A program made the translations under genes and the position numbers. A stretch of 64,000 nt of DNA from Thermopolyspora flexuosa (GTDB lineage Bacteria > Actinomycetota > Actinomycetes > Streptosporangiales > Streptosporangiaceae): NCBI RefSeq assembly GCF_006716785.1, contig NZ_VFPQ01000001.1, positions 3,162,001 to 3,226,000 on the forward strand. The letters are read 5' to 3'. A model generated the notes under the pieces. It had not been told where the DNA came from. It was given only the letters and a program-made list of their open reading frames with translations, and did not search any database. Below are positions 17,081-28,622 of this stretch, in pieces (positions within the stretch are counted from its first letter, which is position 1; the number at the start of each line of letters is the position of its first letter).

Positions 17081-17269
17081 ACCTGGAAAACGCGACTGTC
17101 ACACGAACGCGACAAAGCTAGCGGATCAGCAACGCCCGCGAGGCGAATATCGGACAAATACCTTTTCTGCCCCTGGATTAACAGGCGTCACACCACACGC
17201 CGACGGCGACAACAATCCAGGCGGCGTTATCCGCGTCCATCAGCAGGCCGGGGGCGGGTCGCGGGCGGA

Positions 17270-18604
17270 TCAGCCGGCGGCGCGGGGTCCGGCCGGGGCC
17301 GCGGCGGCCGTGCGGTGCCGCAGGTACCGCAGTATTGCGGCCCCCGCGAAGTAGCCGAGCAGCCCCCAGGTGGACATGCCCGCCGGGCCGTGGTCGCCCG
17401 GACCGGCGACGGCGATGCCGAGCAGGCCGCCGATCACGCCGGCGACGCCCGCGATCGTGCCCGCGAGCGTCGGCCACCCGGACGCGGCGCCGGGGTCCGG
17501 CACCGGGCCGGACCGCCGCTCGACGCGGCCGAACACCGCCACGAGGGCCGCGAGGAAGAGCGCGAGCACGGCGAGCCAGGGCAGGCGCAGCGCCACCCAG
17601 GCCGCCGAGCCCGCGGGGACGCGCGGCAGCAGCCCGGCCGCGTGCAGGGTCAGCGCGCCGAGCACCACGGCCGTCATGTGCCACAGGAACATCGTCATGA
17701 TCACCGAGTTGACCGCGACCACCGCGGTCCACGGCCGCGGGCGGCGCAGCCACCGGTTGCCCGCGCGGTGGCACAGCAGCGCCAGCCCGGTCTGCGTGAC
17801 GGCGAGGGCGAGCAGCGCGAGCGTGGGCGGCGCGGTGTTCTGGATCTCCGTCCCCGCGGCCTGCACCATGCTCACCGGGTACGGCCCGGCCACGGTGAGC
17901 CCGACCAGCGCGGCGAACCCGAGCAGCGCCAGCGGCAGCGCCACGCCCCGCCGGTCGGGCAGCGCCCCCTCCCGCCAGGCGATGCCGAGCTGGTGCACGG
18001 CGAGCCAGGCGAGCAGGTAGTTCGCCTCCCCCACCCACGGCAGGCCGAGCCAGAGCCGGGCCAGGTCGCCCCCGCCGACCAGCGCGGCGAGCACCACCGG
18101 CACGGCGAGGCCGTACCGCCGGTGCAGGCCGTACGTGGCCGGGGTGAGCACCACCGCCGCGAGGTAGGCGACGAGGAACCACAGCGGGATGCCCGCGAGC
18201 CACACCCCGAGGCCGACCAGCCGCGCGTCCACCCCGGCCGCGCGGGCCGCGAGCGCGGCCGCGACGAGCACGGCCAGCAGCGTCGTGGTGGGCCGCACCA
18301 GCCGGTCGGTACGGCGCAGCGTCCAGCCCGCCGCACTCCCGCCGCGGCGCAGGTAGGAGGTGAGCGAGGCCGCGTTCGCGTAGCCGCCGACCAGGAAGAA
18401 CAGCGGCATGACCTGGAACAGCCAGGTGAGCGGCCGGGTCCACGCGGCCACGTCGAGCACGCTGACCCCGGACAGCCCGCCGCCCTCGTCGGTGACGTGG
18501 ACGACGAGCCAGTGGCCGGTCACCACCGCGGCGATCGCGACGGCCCGCAGCAGGTCGACGTACCGGTCGCGATGCGCGGGGGTGGCCTCGGCCGCCCGCC
18601 GCAT
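17270..18604 (-). CDS. Acyltransferase 3-family membrane protein
   Basis: A 444-residue polytopic protein with about ten membrane segments. The N-terminus RDRYVDLLRAVAIAAVVTGH carries the Arg and His of Acyl_transf_3 enzymes, followed by MPLFFLVGGYANAAS. These enzymes transfer acyl groups to sugars, peptidoglycan or lipids across the membrane; the acceptor here is unknown. ATG 18604 follows GGAGGGG at eight bases. It lies 49 bases after hisF on the same strand but has no evident role in histidine synthesis. Confidence 0.85.
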   Translation of the reverse strand: MRRAAEATPAHRDRYVDLLRAVAIAAVVTGHWLVVHVTDEGGGLSGVSVLDVAAWTRPLTWLFQVMPLFFLVGGYANAASLTSYLRRGGSAAGWTLRRTDRLVRPTTTLLAVLVAAALAARAAGVDARLVGLGVWLAGIPLWFLVAYLAAVVLTPATYGLHRRYGLAVPVVLAALVGGGDLARLWLGLPWVGEANYLLAWLAVHQLGIAWREGALPDRRGVALPLALLGFAALVGLTVAGPYPVSMVQAAGTEIQNTAPPTLALLALAVTQTGLALLCHRAGNRWLRRPRPWTAVVAVNSVIMTMFLWHMTAVVLGALTLHAAGLLPRVPAGSAAWVALRLPWLAVLALFLAALVAVFGRVERRSGPVPDPGAASGWPTLAGTIAGVAGVIGGLLGIAVAGPGDHGPAGMSTWGLLGYFAGAAILRYLRHRTAAAAPAGPRAAG

Positions 18605-18653
18605 CTCCCCTTCCCCTCCGGCGCCCTCGTTCCGGCCGCGGTGTGCCGCGGCG

Positions 18654-19424
18654 CTAGCGGACGGTGACGCCCGCCGCGCGCAGGGCGCCCTTGATGTCGC
18701 CGATCGTCAGCTCGCCGAAGTGCAGCACGCTCGCGGCGAGCACCGCGTCGGCCCCGGCCTCGACCGCCGGGGCGAAGTGCTCGAGCGCCCCCGCGCCGCC
18801 GCTGGCGATCACCGGGACGCTCACCGCGGCGCGCACCGCCCGGATCATCTCCAGGTCGTAGCCGTCCTTGGTGCCGTCGCCGTCCATCGAGTTGAGCAGG
18901 ATCTCCCCGACCCCGAGCTCCTCGCCGCGGCGGGCCCACTCGACCGCGTCGATGCCGGTGCCGCGCCGCCCGCCGTGGGTGGTCACCTCGAAGCCCGAGG
19001 GGGTCGGCGGGCCGTCGACCACCCGGCGCGCGTCCACCGACAGCACGATGCACTGCGCGCCGAACCGCTCGGAGGCCTCGCGGAGCAGCTCGGGCCGGGC
19101 GACCGCCGCGGTGTTGATGCTCACCTTGTCCGCGCCGGCCCGCAGCAGCCGGTCCACGTCCTCCACCGAGCGCACCCCGCCGCCCACGGTGAGCGGGATG
19201 AACACCTGCTCGGCGGTGCGGCGGACCACGTCGTACATGGTCTCCCGGCCGCCGGAGGAGGCGGTGATGTCGAGAAAGGTCAGCTCGTCGGCGCCCTCGG
19301 CGTCGTAGCGCCGGGCGAGCTCGACCGGGTCACCCGCGTCCCGCAGGTTCTCGAAGTTGACGCCCTTCACCACCCGGCCGTTGTCCACGTCCAGGCAGGG
19401 GATCACACGTACCGCGACCGTCAC
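18654..19424 (-). CDS. hisF: Imidazole glycerol phosphate synthase, cyclase subunit
   Basis: HisF uses ammonia from HisH to turn PRFAR into imidazole glycerol phosphate and AICAR. The 256-residue TIM barrel has both catalytic aspartates in [16 protein letters not shown] and [14 protein letters not shown], and the phosphate loops [10 protein letters not shown] and ASGGAG. GTG start at 19424. It follows priA by 57 bases and is the last his gene of the operon. Confidence 0.97.
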   Translation of the reverse strand: MTVAVRVIPCLDVDNGRVVKGVNFENLRDAGDPVELARRYDAEGADELTFLDITASSGGRETMYDVVRRTAEQVFIPLTVGGGVRSVEDVDRLLRAGADKVSINTAAVARPELLREASERFGAQCIVLSVDARRVVDGPPTPSGFEVTTHGGRRGTGIDAVEWARRGEELGVGEILLNSMDGDGTKDGYDLEMIRAVRAAVSVPVIASGGAGALEHFAPAVEAGADAVLAASVLHFGELTIGDIKGALRAAGVTVR

Positions 19425-19481
19425 CGCGCCCCTCGCACACCCGATGTCCGTGACGTACCCATCATGCCGCGCCGTACCGGG

Positions 19482-20207
19482 TCACTTGCCGGCGGCCACG
19501 GCCAGGGCCTCCTCCAGGGTGAACGCCCCGGCGTACAGCGCCTTGCCGACGATCGCGCCCTCCACGCCCAGCGGCACCAGCTCGGCGATCGCGCGCAGGT
19601 CGTCGAGCGAGGACACGCCGCCGCTGGCGATCACCGGGGCGTCGGTGCGGGCGCACACCTGGCGCAGCAGGTCGAGGTTCGGGCCCTTGAGCGTGCCGTC
19701 CTTGGTCACGTCGGTGACGACGTAGCGGGAGCAGCCGTCGGCCTCCAGCCGCTCGAGCACCTCCCACAGGTCGCCGCCCTCGCGGGTCCAGCCGCGGGCG
19801 GCGAGGCGGGTGCCGCGCACGTCGAGCCCGATCGCGACCCGGTCCCCGTACTCCTTGATGATCTTCGAGCACCACTCGGGGTTCTCCAGCGCGGCGGTGC
19901 CGATGTTCACCCGGCGGCAGCCGGTGGCGAGCGCGGCCTGCAGCGACTCGTCGTCGCGGATGCCGCCGGACAGCTCGACGTTGATGTCGAGCGTGCCCAC
20001 GACCCGGGCGAGCAGCTCCCGGTTCGAACCCCGGCCGAAGGCGGCGTCGAGATCGACGAGGTGGATCCACTCGGCGCCGGCCTCCTGCCAGGCGAGGGCG
20101 GCGGCGAGCGGGTCGCCGTACGACGTCTCGGTGCCCGCCTCCCCTTGGACGAGGCGGACGGCCTGCCCGTCGGCGACGTCAACGGCGGGCAACAGCACCA
20201 GCGACAT
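19482..20207 (-). CDS. priA: Phosphoribosyl isomerase A (bifunctional HisA/TrpF)
   Basis: A 241-residue TIM barrel isomerase starting [20 protein letters not shown]. In actinomycetes lacking trpF this enzyme isomerises both ProFAR (histidine) and PRA (tryptophan). Catalytic aspartates lie in PAVDVADG (Asp near residue 9) and in [14 protein letters not shown]; the phosphate loops [11 protein letters not shown] and ASGGVSS are intact. The start MSLVLLP (20207) follows GGAGG at eight bases, so the 19 extra upstream codons are rejected. Dual activity is inferred from lineage and from absence of trpF beside the trp genes; plain HisA cannot be excluded from sequence alone. Confidence 0.93.
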   Translation of the reverse strand: MSLVLLPAVDVADGQAVRLVQGEAGTETSYGDPLAAALAWQEAGAEWIHLVDLDAAFGRGSNRELLARVVGTLDINVELSGGIRDDESLQAALATGCRRVNIGTAALENPEWCSKIIKEYGDRVAIGLDVRGTRLAARGWTREGGDLWEVLERLEADGCSRYVVTDVTKDGTLKGPNLDLLRQVCARTDAPVIASGGVSSLDDLRAIAELVPLGVEGAIVGKALYAGAFTLEEALAVAAGK

Positions 20208-20300
20208 GGTCGAGGACCTCCGGTCAAGCAGAAGGGGCAAGCAGGAAGGGGAATCCCCGGGCACACCGCGCCCGGGCGGCGGACCGGCCGGGACGGGCGG

Positions 20301-20936
20301 TCACAGGGTGCCGAGCCAGTTGCGCAGCAGCACCGCGCCGGCGTCGCCGGACTTCTCCGGATGGAACTGGGTGGCCATGAGCGCGCCGTTCTCCACCGCG
20401 GCGACGAACGGCACGCCGTGCTCGGCCCAGGTGACGAGCGGCTCGGCGAACCCGGGACCGGCCTGCAGCTCCCACTTGCGCACCCCGTAGGAGTGCACGA
20501 AGTAGAAGCGGGTGTCCGGGTCGAGCCCGGCGAACAGCACCGAGCCCTCGGGGGCCTGCACGGTGTTCCACCCCATGTGCGGCAGCACCGGCGCGTCGAG
20601 GCGTTCGACCACGCCCGGCCACTCGCCGCAGCCGGCGGTCTCGATGCCGTGCTCCACGCCGCGCTCGAACAGGATCTGCATGCCGACGCAGATGCCGAGC
20701 ACCGGGCGGCCGCCGGCGAGCCGCCGCTGGATGATCCGGTCCCCGTGCACCGCGCGCAGCCCGGCCATGCACGCGGCGAACGCGCCGACGCCGGGCACGA
20801 CCAGGCCGTCGGCGTTCATCGCGGCGTTCTCGTCGGAGGTCACCGTGACGTCGGCGCCGACCCGGGCGAGGGCCCGCTCGGCCGAGCGCAGGTTCCCGGA
20901 CCCGTAGTCGAGGATGACGACCTTCTTCACCACCAC
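20301..20936 (-). CDS. hisH: Imidazole glycerol phosphate synthase, glutaminase subunit
   Basis: HisH hydrolyses glutamine to feed ammonia to HisF. The class I amidotransferase triad is present: Cys83 in VLGICVGMQ, and His and Glu in QFHPEKSG near the C-terminus. The GTG at 20936 overlaps the preceding small gene by 10 bp; the next codon is also GTG (20933) and could be the actual start. Length, 211 residues, is normal. Confidence 0.96.
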   Translation of the reverse strand: MVVKKVVILDYGSGNLRSAERALARVGADVTVTSDENAAMNADGLVVPGVGAFAACMAGLRAVHGDRIIQRRLAGGRPVLGICVGMQILFERGVEHGIETAGCGEWPGVVERLDAPVLPHMGWNTVQAPEGSVLFAGLDPDTRFYFVHSYGVRKWELQAGPGFAEPLVTWAEHGVPFVAAVENGALMATQFHPEKSGDAGAVLLRNWLGTL

Positions 20937-21078
20937 AGCACCCCCGCGGTGAGCGCGAGGGCCGCGCCGACGCCGAGCATCGCGGCGCCGAGCCTGAGCC
21001 CTTGCCTGACGAACGAGATGACGCCGCCGACGAGGAACAGGCCGACGAACACCATGGCGATCGCCGTCCAGTTCTCGG

Positions 21079-21082
<4 letters not shown>
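20927..21082 (-). CDS. 51-residue membrane protein inside the his operon
   Basis: Begins at GTG 21082, overlapping the hisB stop by 4 bp (GTGA), and its TGA overlaps the hisH start. The product has two hydrophobic segments (about 5-23, [16 protein letters not shown], and 32-50) joined by a short basic loop (RQGLR). Tight coupling on both sides shows it is translated with the operon. No known his enzyme is this small; the role is unknown. A second longer frame exists upstream, but the coupling fixes this start. Confidence 0.78.
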
Positions 21083-24130
<3,048 letters not shown>

Positions 24131-24136
24131 CACACC

Positions 24137-24142
24137 AGTCTA
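24137..24142 (-). promoter_or_regulatory. -10 hexamer TAGACT of the his operon, leaderless start
   Basis: TAGACT on the minus strand ends six bases before the GTG at 24130, which would be transcript position +1. No Shine-Dalgarno sequence precedes hisD. No good -35 match was seen. Confidence 0.6.
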
Positions 24143-24261
24143 CGGACGTCCGCGGCCCGGTACCGGCTCGTCCACCATGCGGAACGGGCGTGTCGCGGCC
24201 AGGCGCCTTTACAACGTAGATCATCCATATCCCGGGGCGTGATCGCCACCGCGCGACCCGC

Positions 24262-24267
24262 TACGCT
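24262..24267 (+). promoter_or_regulatory. -10 hexamer TACGCT of ybaK, leaderless start
   Basis: TACGCT ends seven bases before the GTG at 24275, giving a start of transcription at or one base before the start codon. No ribosome site is present. Confidence 0.55.
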
Positions 24268-24274
24268 GGCCGCC

Positions 24275-24775
24275 GTGGGCAAGGCGAAGGGCAAAGGCGC
24301 GCAGGGCACCCCGGCCACGGTCGCCCTGACCAAGGCGAAGGTGGAGTTCACCCTGCACCCCTACGAGCACGACCCGAACGCGCAGGCCTACGGCGAGGAG
24401 GCGGCCGACGCGCTCGGCGTGCCGTACGAGCGGATCTTCAAGACGCTCGTCGCCGAGGTGGAGAGCGGCCTCGCGGTCGCGGTGGTGCCGGTCGCCGGGC
24501 GGCTCGACCTGAAGGCGTTCGCGGCCGCGCTCGGCGGCAAGCGGGCGGCGCTCGCCGACGCCGCCAAGGTGGAGCGGGTCACCGGGTACGTCGTCGGCGG
24601 GATCAGCCCGCTCGGGCAGCGCAAGAAGCTCCCGACCGTGGTCGACGAGTCCGCGCTCGGCTTCCCGACCATCTACTTCTCCGCGGGCCGCCGCGGCCTG
24701 CAGATCGAGTGCGCCCCGGGCGAGCTGGTCCGGCTCACCGACGCGATCACCGCCCCGATCGCCAAGCCGCGCTGA
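24275..24775 (+). CDS. ybaK: YbaK/EbsC-family Cys-tRNA(Pro) deacylase
   Basis: A 166-residue editing protein that hydrolyses mischarged Cys-tRNA(Pro) in trans. Seen: the conserved Lys in YERIFKTLVAEVE, VPVAGRLDLKAFAAALGGKRA, and the GGISPLGQRKKLPTVVD loop near the C-terminus that defines the YbaK branch rather than ProX. It starts at GTG 24275, directly after a -10 hexamer, and diverges from hisD across about 140 bases. Confidence 0.9.
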   Translation: MGKAKGKGAQGTPATVALTKAKVEFTLHPYEHDPNAQAYGEEAADALGVPYERIFKTLVAEVESGLAVAVVPVAGRLDLKAFAAALGGKRAALADAAKVERVTGYVVGGISPLGQRKKLPTVVDESALGFPTIYFSAGRRGLQIECAPGELVRLTDAITAPIAKPR

Positions 24776-24964
24776 GGCGCCGGCCCGCCCGCCGGCTCGG
24801 CAAGTCCGGCCGAGTTCCGGCCGCCGCGTGGTCGATCCTTGCCAAGGCAGCCCGCCGTACCGCGTTGGAACAATCGGCACTGCAGTAAGCAGCGGAATCG
24901 GCGCAGGCGGCCGTCCGGCGGAGGGCCGGCCGCGCCCGGAGGCCGGAGGAAGCAGGCGGGCACC

Positions 24965-26437
24965 ATGACCCACGGCGAAGAGGATCTCGGCACCACCCCG
25001 CGCGAGCAGGACGGCGTGCCGCCCGGCGAGGAGCTGTGCGAGCTGACCGCCACCGAGATGCTCGCGCTGCTGCGGAAGGGGGAGATCGGCTCCGCCGAGC
25101 TCGTCGAGGCGCACCTGCGCCGCATCGAGCGGGTGAACGGCAAGGTCAACGCGATCGTCACGCTCGCCGCCGAGCAGGCGCTGCGGCAGGCGCGCGAGGC
25201 CGACGAGGACCGGGCGCGCGGCGGCTGGCGCGGCCCGCTGCACGGGCTGCCGGTGGCGCACAAGGACCTGATCGACACCGCGGGCATCCGCACCACGTAC
25301 GGCTCGCGCGTGTACGCCGACCACGTGCCGGACCGAGACTCGCTGCTGGTGCGGCGCATGCGCGCGGCCGGGGCGATCACCATCGGGAAGACCAACACCC
25401 CCGAGTTCGGCACCGGGTCGCACACGGTGAACGCGGTGTTCGGCGCCACCCGCAACCCCTACGACCTCTCCCGCAGCGCGGGCGGCAGCAGCGGCGGGGC
25501 GGCCGCCGCGCTCGCCACCGGCATGGTGCCGCTCGCCGACGGCACCGACGTGGGCGGCTCGCTGCGCAACCCGGCGTCGTTCTGCAACGTGTTCGGGCTG
25601 CGGCCGACGCCGGGCCGTACCCCGCCGCCGTCGCACGACGCCGCGTGGTTCACCCTCGAGGTGTCCGGGCCGATGGCCCGCACCGCGCAGGACGCGGCGC
25701 TGCTGATGAGCGCGATCGCCGGGTTCGACCCGGGCTCGCCGTACTCGGTGCGGGAGGGCGGCGAGGTCTTCGCCGCGCCGCTGGAGACCGACCTGACCGG
25801 GGTGCGGATCGCGTTCAGCCCGGACCTCGGCGGGCTGCCGGTCGACCCGGACACCGCCGCGGTGACCGCCCGCGCCCCCGAGGTGCTCGCCGGGCTCGGC
25901 GCCACGGTGGAGCAGGTCGACCTCGACCTGTCCGACGCCGAGGACGCGTTCCGTACCTGGCGCGCCTGGTGGTACGCGCTGCGCTTCGGCGGGCTGCTGG
26001 AGCGGCACCGCGACGAGCTGCAGCCGAACGTGGTGTGGAACATCGAGGCGGGCCTGCGGCTCACCGGCGCGGACCTCGCCCGCGCGGAGCGGGCGCGCAC
26101 CCGGCTGTTCGCCCGCATGGCCGCGTTCTTCGAGACCTACGACTTCCTCGTCGCGCCGGTGAGCCAGGTGCCGCCGTTCCCGGTCGAGCAGCCGTACGTC
26201 ACCGAGATCGCCGGGCAGCGGATGCCCGACTACCTGGCCTGGATGCGCTCGGCGTACTGGATCAGCGTGCTGCACGCCCCGGCCGCGTCGGTCCCGTGCG
26301 GGTTCACTCCGCAGGGCCTGCCCGTCGGCGTCCAGGTGATCGGCCGTCCCTGGGCGGACATGGAGGTGCTCCGCCTCGCCCACGCGTTCGAGCGTGCCGC
26401 CCCACAGACCGCCAGGCCGGCCGTGCTCGCCGGCTGA
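24965..26437 (+). CDS. Amidase (amidase signature family)
   Basis: A 490-residue amidase with the Ser-cisSer-Lys triad: Lys100 (LPVAHKDL), cis-Ser176 (SAGGSSGGAAA) and nucleophile Ser199 (GTDVGGSLRNP). Related to GatA, but it lies away from gatB/gatC and has TNTPEFGTGSHTVN and a C-terminus ending in QVIGRPWAD typical of stand-alone amidases; substrate unknown. GGAGGA lies 14 bases before the ATG, rather far. Its last ~134 bases overlap the opposite-strand DUF2567 gene. Confidence 0.9.
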   Translation: MTHGEEDLGTTPREQDGVPPGEELCELTATEMLALLRKGEIGSAELVEAHLRRIERVNGKVNAIVTLAAEQALRQAREADEDRARGGWRGPLHGLPVAHKDLIDTAGIRTTYGSRVYADHVPDRDSLLVRRMRAAGAITIGKTNTPEFGTGSHTVNAVFGATRNPYDLSRSAGGSSGGAAAALATGMVPLADGTDVGGSLRNPASFCNVFGLRPTPGRTPPPSHDAAWFTLEVSGPMARTAQDAALLMSAIAGFDPGSPYSVREGGEVFAAPLETDLTGVRIAFSPDLGGLPVDPDTAAVTARAPEVLAGLGATVEQVDLDLSDAEDAFRTWRAWWYALRFGGLLERHRDELQPNVVWNIEAGLRLTGADLARAERARTRLFARMAAFFETYDFLVAPVSQVPPFPVEQPYVTEIAGQRMPDYLAWMRSAYWISVLHAPAASVPCGFTPQGLPVGVQVIGRPWADMEVLRLAHAFERAAPQTARPAVLAG

Positions 26438-26975
26438 GCCTGCGCGGCTCGGGCACCACCATGCCGTCGGACAGGTCGGCGATGCGGTGGCCGCGGACGG
26501 CGCGGCGGTACTCCGAGCCCAGGTACGCCGCGATCGCCTCGAGCAGGCCGAACGCGGCGACCGCGAACAGCGGCCAGGCGAGCAGCACGCCCTGCGCGGT
26601 CACCGCGAGGCGGCTGCCCTCCTGGAAGCCGCCGGCCTCCGCGGCCCGCAGCACCGTGGTGCCCGCGGATCCGCCGACCCGCTCCGCGATCAGCCCGGCG
26701 GCGACCCCGCCCGCGGCGAGCCCGAGCAGCACCGCGGGCCGCCGGGCGAAGGCGAACGCGAGGATGCCGCAGACCAGCCCGGCCCCCGCGGTGATCACGG
26801 CGAACAGGCCGTCCGCGGCGATCAGCGTCTGGGTGCTCGGGTCGGCGAGCCGCGGGCCGTCGGCCCCGACCACGTACCGGGTCGGGGGCGCCACCGCGGA
26901 CCAGATCAGCCCGGCGCCGGCCCCCAGCAGCGCGAGGATGATCGCGGTGACGAGCACGTCCCGCACATGCCGCAT
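26304..26975 (-). CDS. DUF2567-type membrane protein
   Basis: A 223-residue protein with four membrane segments: VLVTAIILALLGAGAGLIW (about 6-25), then a loop with PPTRYVVGADGPRLADPSTQ, and three more hydrophobic stretches, matching the DUF2567 layout. Function unknown. The ATG at 26975 follows GGGTGGGG. Its last ~45 codons overlap the 3' end of the convergent amidase; this arginine/proline-rich tail looks like read-through of an antisense frame, so the natural stop may have been lost. Confidence 0.72.
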   Translation of the reverse strand: MRHVRDVLVTAIILALLGAGAGLIWSAVAPPTRYVVGADGPRLADPSTQTLIAADGLFAVITAGAGLVCGILAFAFARRPAVLLGLAAGGVAAGLIAERVGGSAGTTVLRAAEAGGFQEGSRLAVTAQGVLLAWPLFAVAAFGLLEAIAAYLGSEYRRAVRGHRIADLSDGMVVPEPRRLSRRARPAWRSVGRHARTRGRGGAPPCPPRDGRSPGRRRAGPAE

Positions 26976-27184
26976 CGCCCCACCCTTTTCCGGCCCGTCC
27001 CACCGGCGTGTCCCGCCGGGCGGAGGGCGCCCTGCGCCCGCCGCCCGCCGATGGTACCTACCCGGCCGCGACGCGGCGGCACTCCGGACCGTGCCGGCAT
27101 GACCACGCATCCGGATCCCGGCCCTGATCGCGGCCGCCGGGCGGCACGAGCCCCGGCCGGTACGGCCGCCGCTCGGGACCCCGT

Positions 27185-27190
27185 TACTCT
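27185..27190 (+). promoter_or_regulatory. -10 hexamer TACTCT of murA, leaderless start
   Basis: TACTCT ends six bases before the GTG at 27197, making the G of the start codon the expected +1. No Shine-Dalgarno sequence is present. Confidence 0.6.
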
Positions 27191-27196
27191 AGGCCG

Positions 27197-28528
27197 GTGA
27201 GCGAACAGGTTTGGAGAATCGAGCCGTCGGGACCGCTGCGCGGCGACGTCGAGGTACGGGGATCGAAGAACGCCGTTTCCAAGCACATGGTCGCCGCCAT
27301 GCTCGGGGAGGGTCCCAGCACCCTGCACAACACGCCCGAGGTGGGTGAGGTCGGCATCACCGCCGCCATGCTCAGGGCCGTTGGGATCAACGTCGAGGTC
27401 AACGGGATGGAGATCACCCTCGAGCGCGGGAGCGAGATCCGTCCCCGCGTCCCCGAGGCGTTCACCGGCCTCAACCGCATCCCCATCCTGATGCTCGGCC
27501 CGCTCCTGCACCTCGCCGGCGAGGCCTTCGTGCCGTTCGTCGGCGGCGACCCGATCGGGCGCCGCCCGGTGAACTACCACGTCGACGCGCTCCGCGCGAT
27601 GGGCGCGGAGGTCGAGGTGGGCGAGACGGGCATCAAGGCGAAGGCGAAGCGGCTGCGCGGGGCCCGGATCGAGCTGCCCTACCCGAGCGTCGGCGCCACC
27701 GAGACGATCCTGCTGTCGAGCGTGCTCGCCGAGGGCAAGACGGTGATCAAGGGGGCGGCGACCGAGCCGGAGGTGGTGGAGCTCGCCCTGTTCCTGCAGC
27801 GCATGGGGGCGCGCATCGAGCTGAGCCCGGACCGGCGCATCGTCATCGAGGGCGTCGACCGGCTGCGCGGCGCGTCCATGTGGCTCGCGGGCGACCGCAT
27901 CGAGGCGTTCTCCTACCTGGTGGCCGGCCTCGTCACCGGTGGGGAGGTCCGGGTGCACGGCTGCCCGCAGGACCGCCTCGTCACCGCGATCACCACGCTC
28001 GCCCGGATGGGCGCCCAGTTCGAGATCACCGACGAGTGGCTGTGCGCCACCGCGCCGAACGGGCTGCGCGCCGCCGCGGTGCAGACCGACACCCACCCGG
28101 GCTTCATGACCGACTGGCAGACCCCGCTGATGGTGCTGTTCACCCAGGCCGAGGGCATGTCGGTGCTGCACGAGACGGTGTTCGAGAACCGGCTCGTCTA
28201 CGTGCCCGCGCTGCAGAAAATGGGCTGCGAGATCGAGGTGTTCGACCAGTGCCTCGGCGGCCCCGCCTGCCGCTACCACGACACCAACGCCAAGCACTCG
28301 GCGGTGGTGCGCGGCGTGTCGAAGCTGCGCGGCGCGGACGTGACCCTGCCGGACATCCGGGCCGGGTTCTCCGCCGTGCTCGCCGCCGCGGTCGCCGAGG
28401 GCTCCTCGACGCTGCGCGGCGTCAACCACATCGAGCGCGGCTACCACCGCGTGTACGAGCAGTTCACCTCGCTCGGCCTGAAGATCACCCGGCTGACCGA
28501 GGAGGAGGCCCCGCCGCCCTCCGTGTGA
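27197..28528 (+). CDS. murA: UDP-N-acetylglucosamine 1-carboxyvinyltransferase, Asp-type active site
   Basis: MurA adds enolpyruvate to UDP-GlcNAc, committing it to peptidoglycan. The 443-residue protein has the inside-out barrel fold motifs: RGSKNAVSKH (Lys24-Asn25), LPYPSVGATE, THPGFMTDWQ and PDIRAGFS. In the active-site loop the usual Cys is replaced: GGDPIGRRPVNYH has Asp118 where most bacteria have Cys (GGCxIGxRP). Asp at this place retains activity but removes the residue fosfomycin alkylates, as in Mycobacterium and Chlamydia. The RPxDxH aspartate is also changed to Asn. Convergent with dnaE, separated by a strong hairpin. Confidence 0.92.
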   Translation: MSEQVWRIEPSGPLRGDVEVRGSKNAVSKHMVAAMLGEGPSTLHNTPEVGEVGITAAMLRAVGINVEVNGMEITLERGSEIRPRVPEAFTGLNRIPILMLGPLLHLAGEAFVPFVGGDPIGRRPVNYHVDALRAMGAEVEVGETGIKAKAKRLRGARIELPYPSVGATETILLSSVLAEGKTVIKGAATEPEVVELALFLQRMGARIELSPDRRIVIEGVDRLRGASMWLAGDRIEAFSYLVAGLVTGGEVRVHGCPQDRLVTAITTLARMGAQFEITDEWLCATAPNGLRAAAVQTDTHPGFMTDWQTPLMVLFTQAEGMSVLHETVFENRLVYVPALQKMGCEIEVFDQCLGGPACRYHDTNAKHSAVVRGVSKLRGADVTLPDIRAGFSAVLAAAVAEGSSTLRGVNHIERGYHRVYEQFTSLGLKITRLTEEEAPPPSV

Positions 28529-28546
28529 CGGCCTTCCGCCGACGTG

Positions 28547-28579
28547 GACGGGCCCGCGCCGCCGCGGCGCGGGCCCGTC
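28547..28579. terminator. Bidirectional hairpin between murA and dnaE
   Basis: Perfect 15-bp stem (28547-28561 with 28565-28579) and a 3-nt loop, the strongest stem in the window, between two converging genes. It ends in TCTTCCGTCG rather than a U-run, as is usual for actinomycete terminators. Confidence 0.85.
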
Positions 28580-28622
28580 TTCCGTCGTTCTCGTCGTTCC
28601 GGTACGGCCGGCCGGGTACGGC

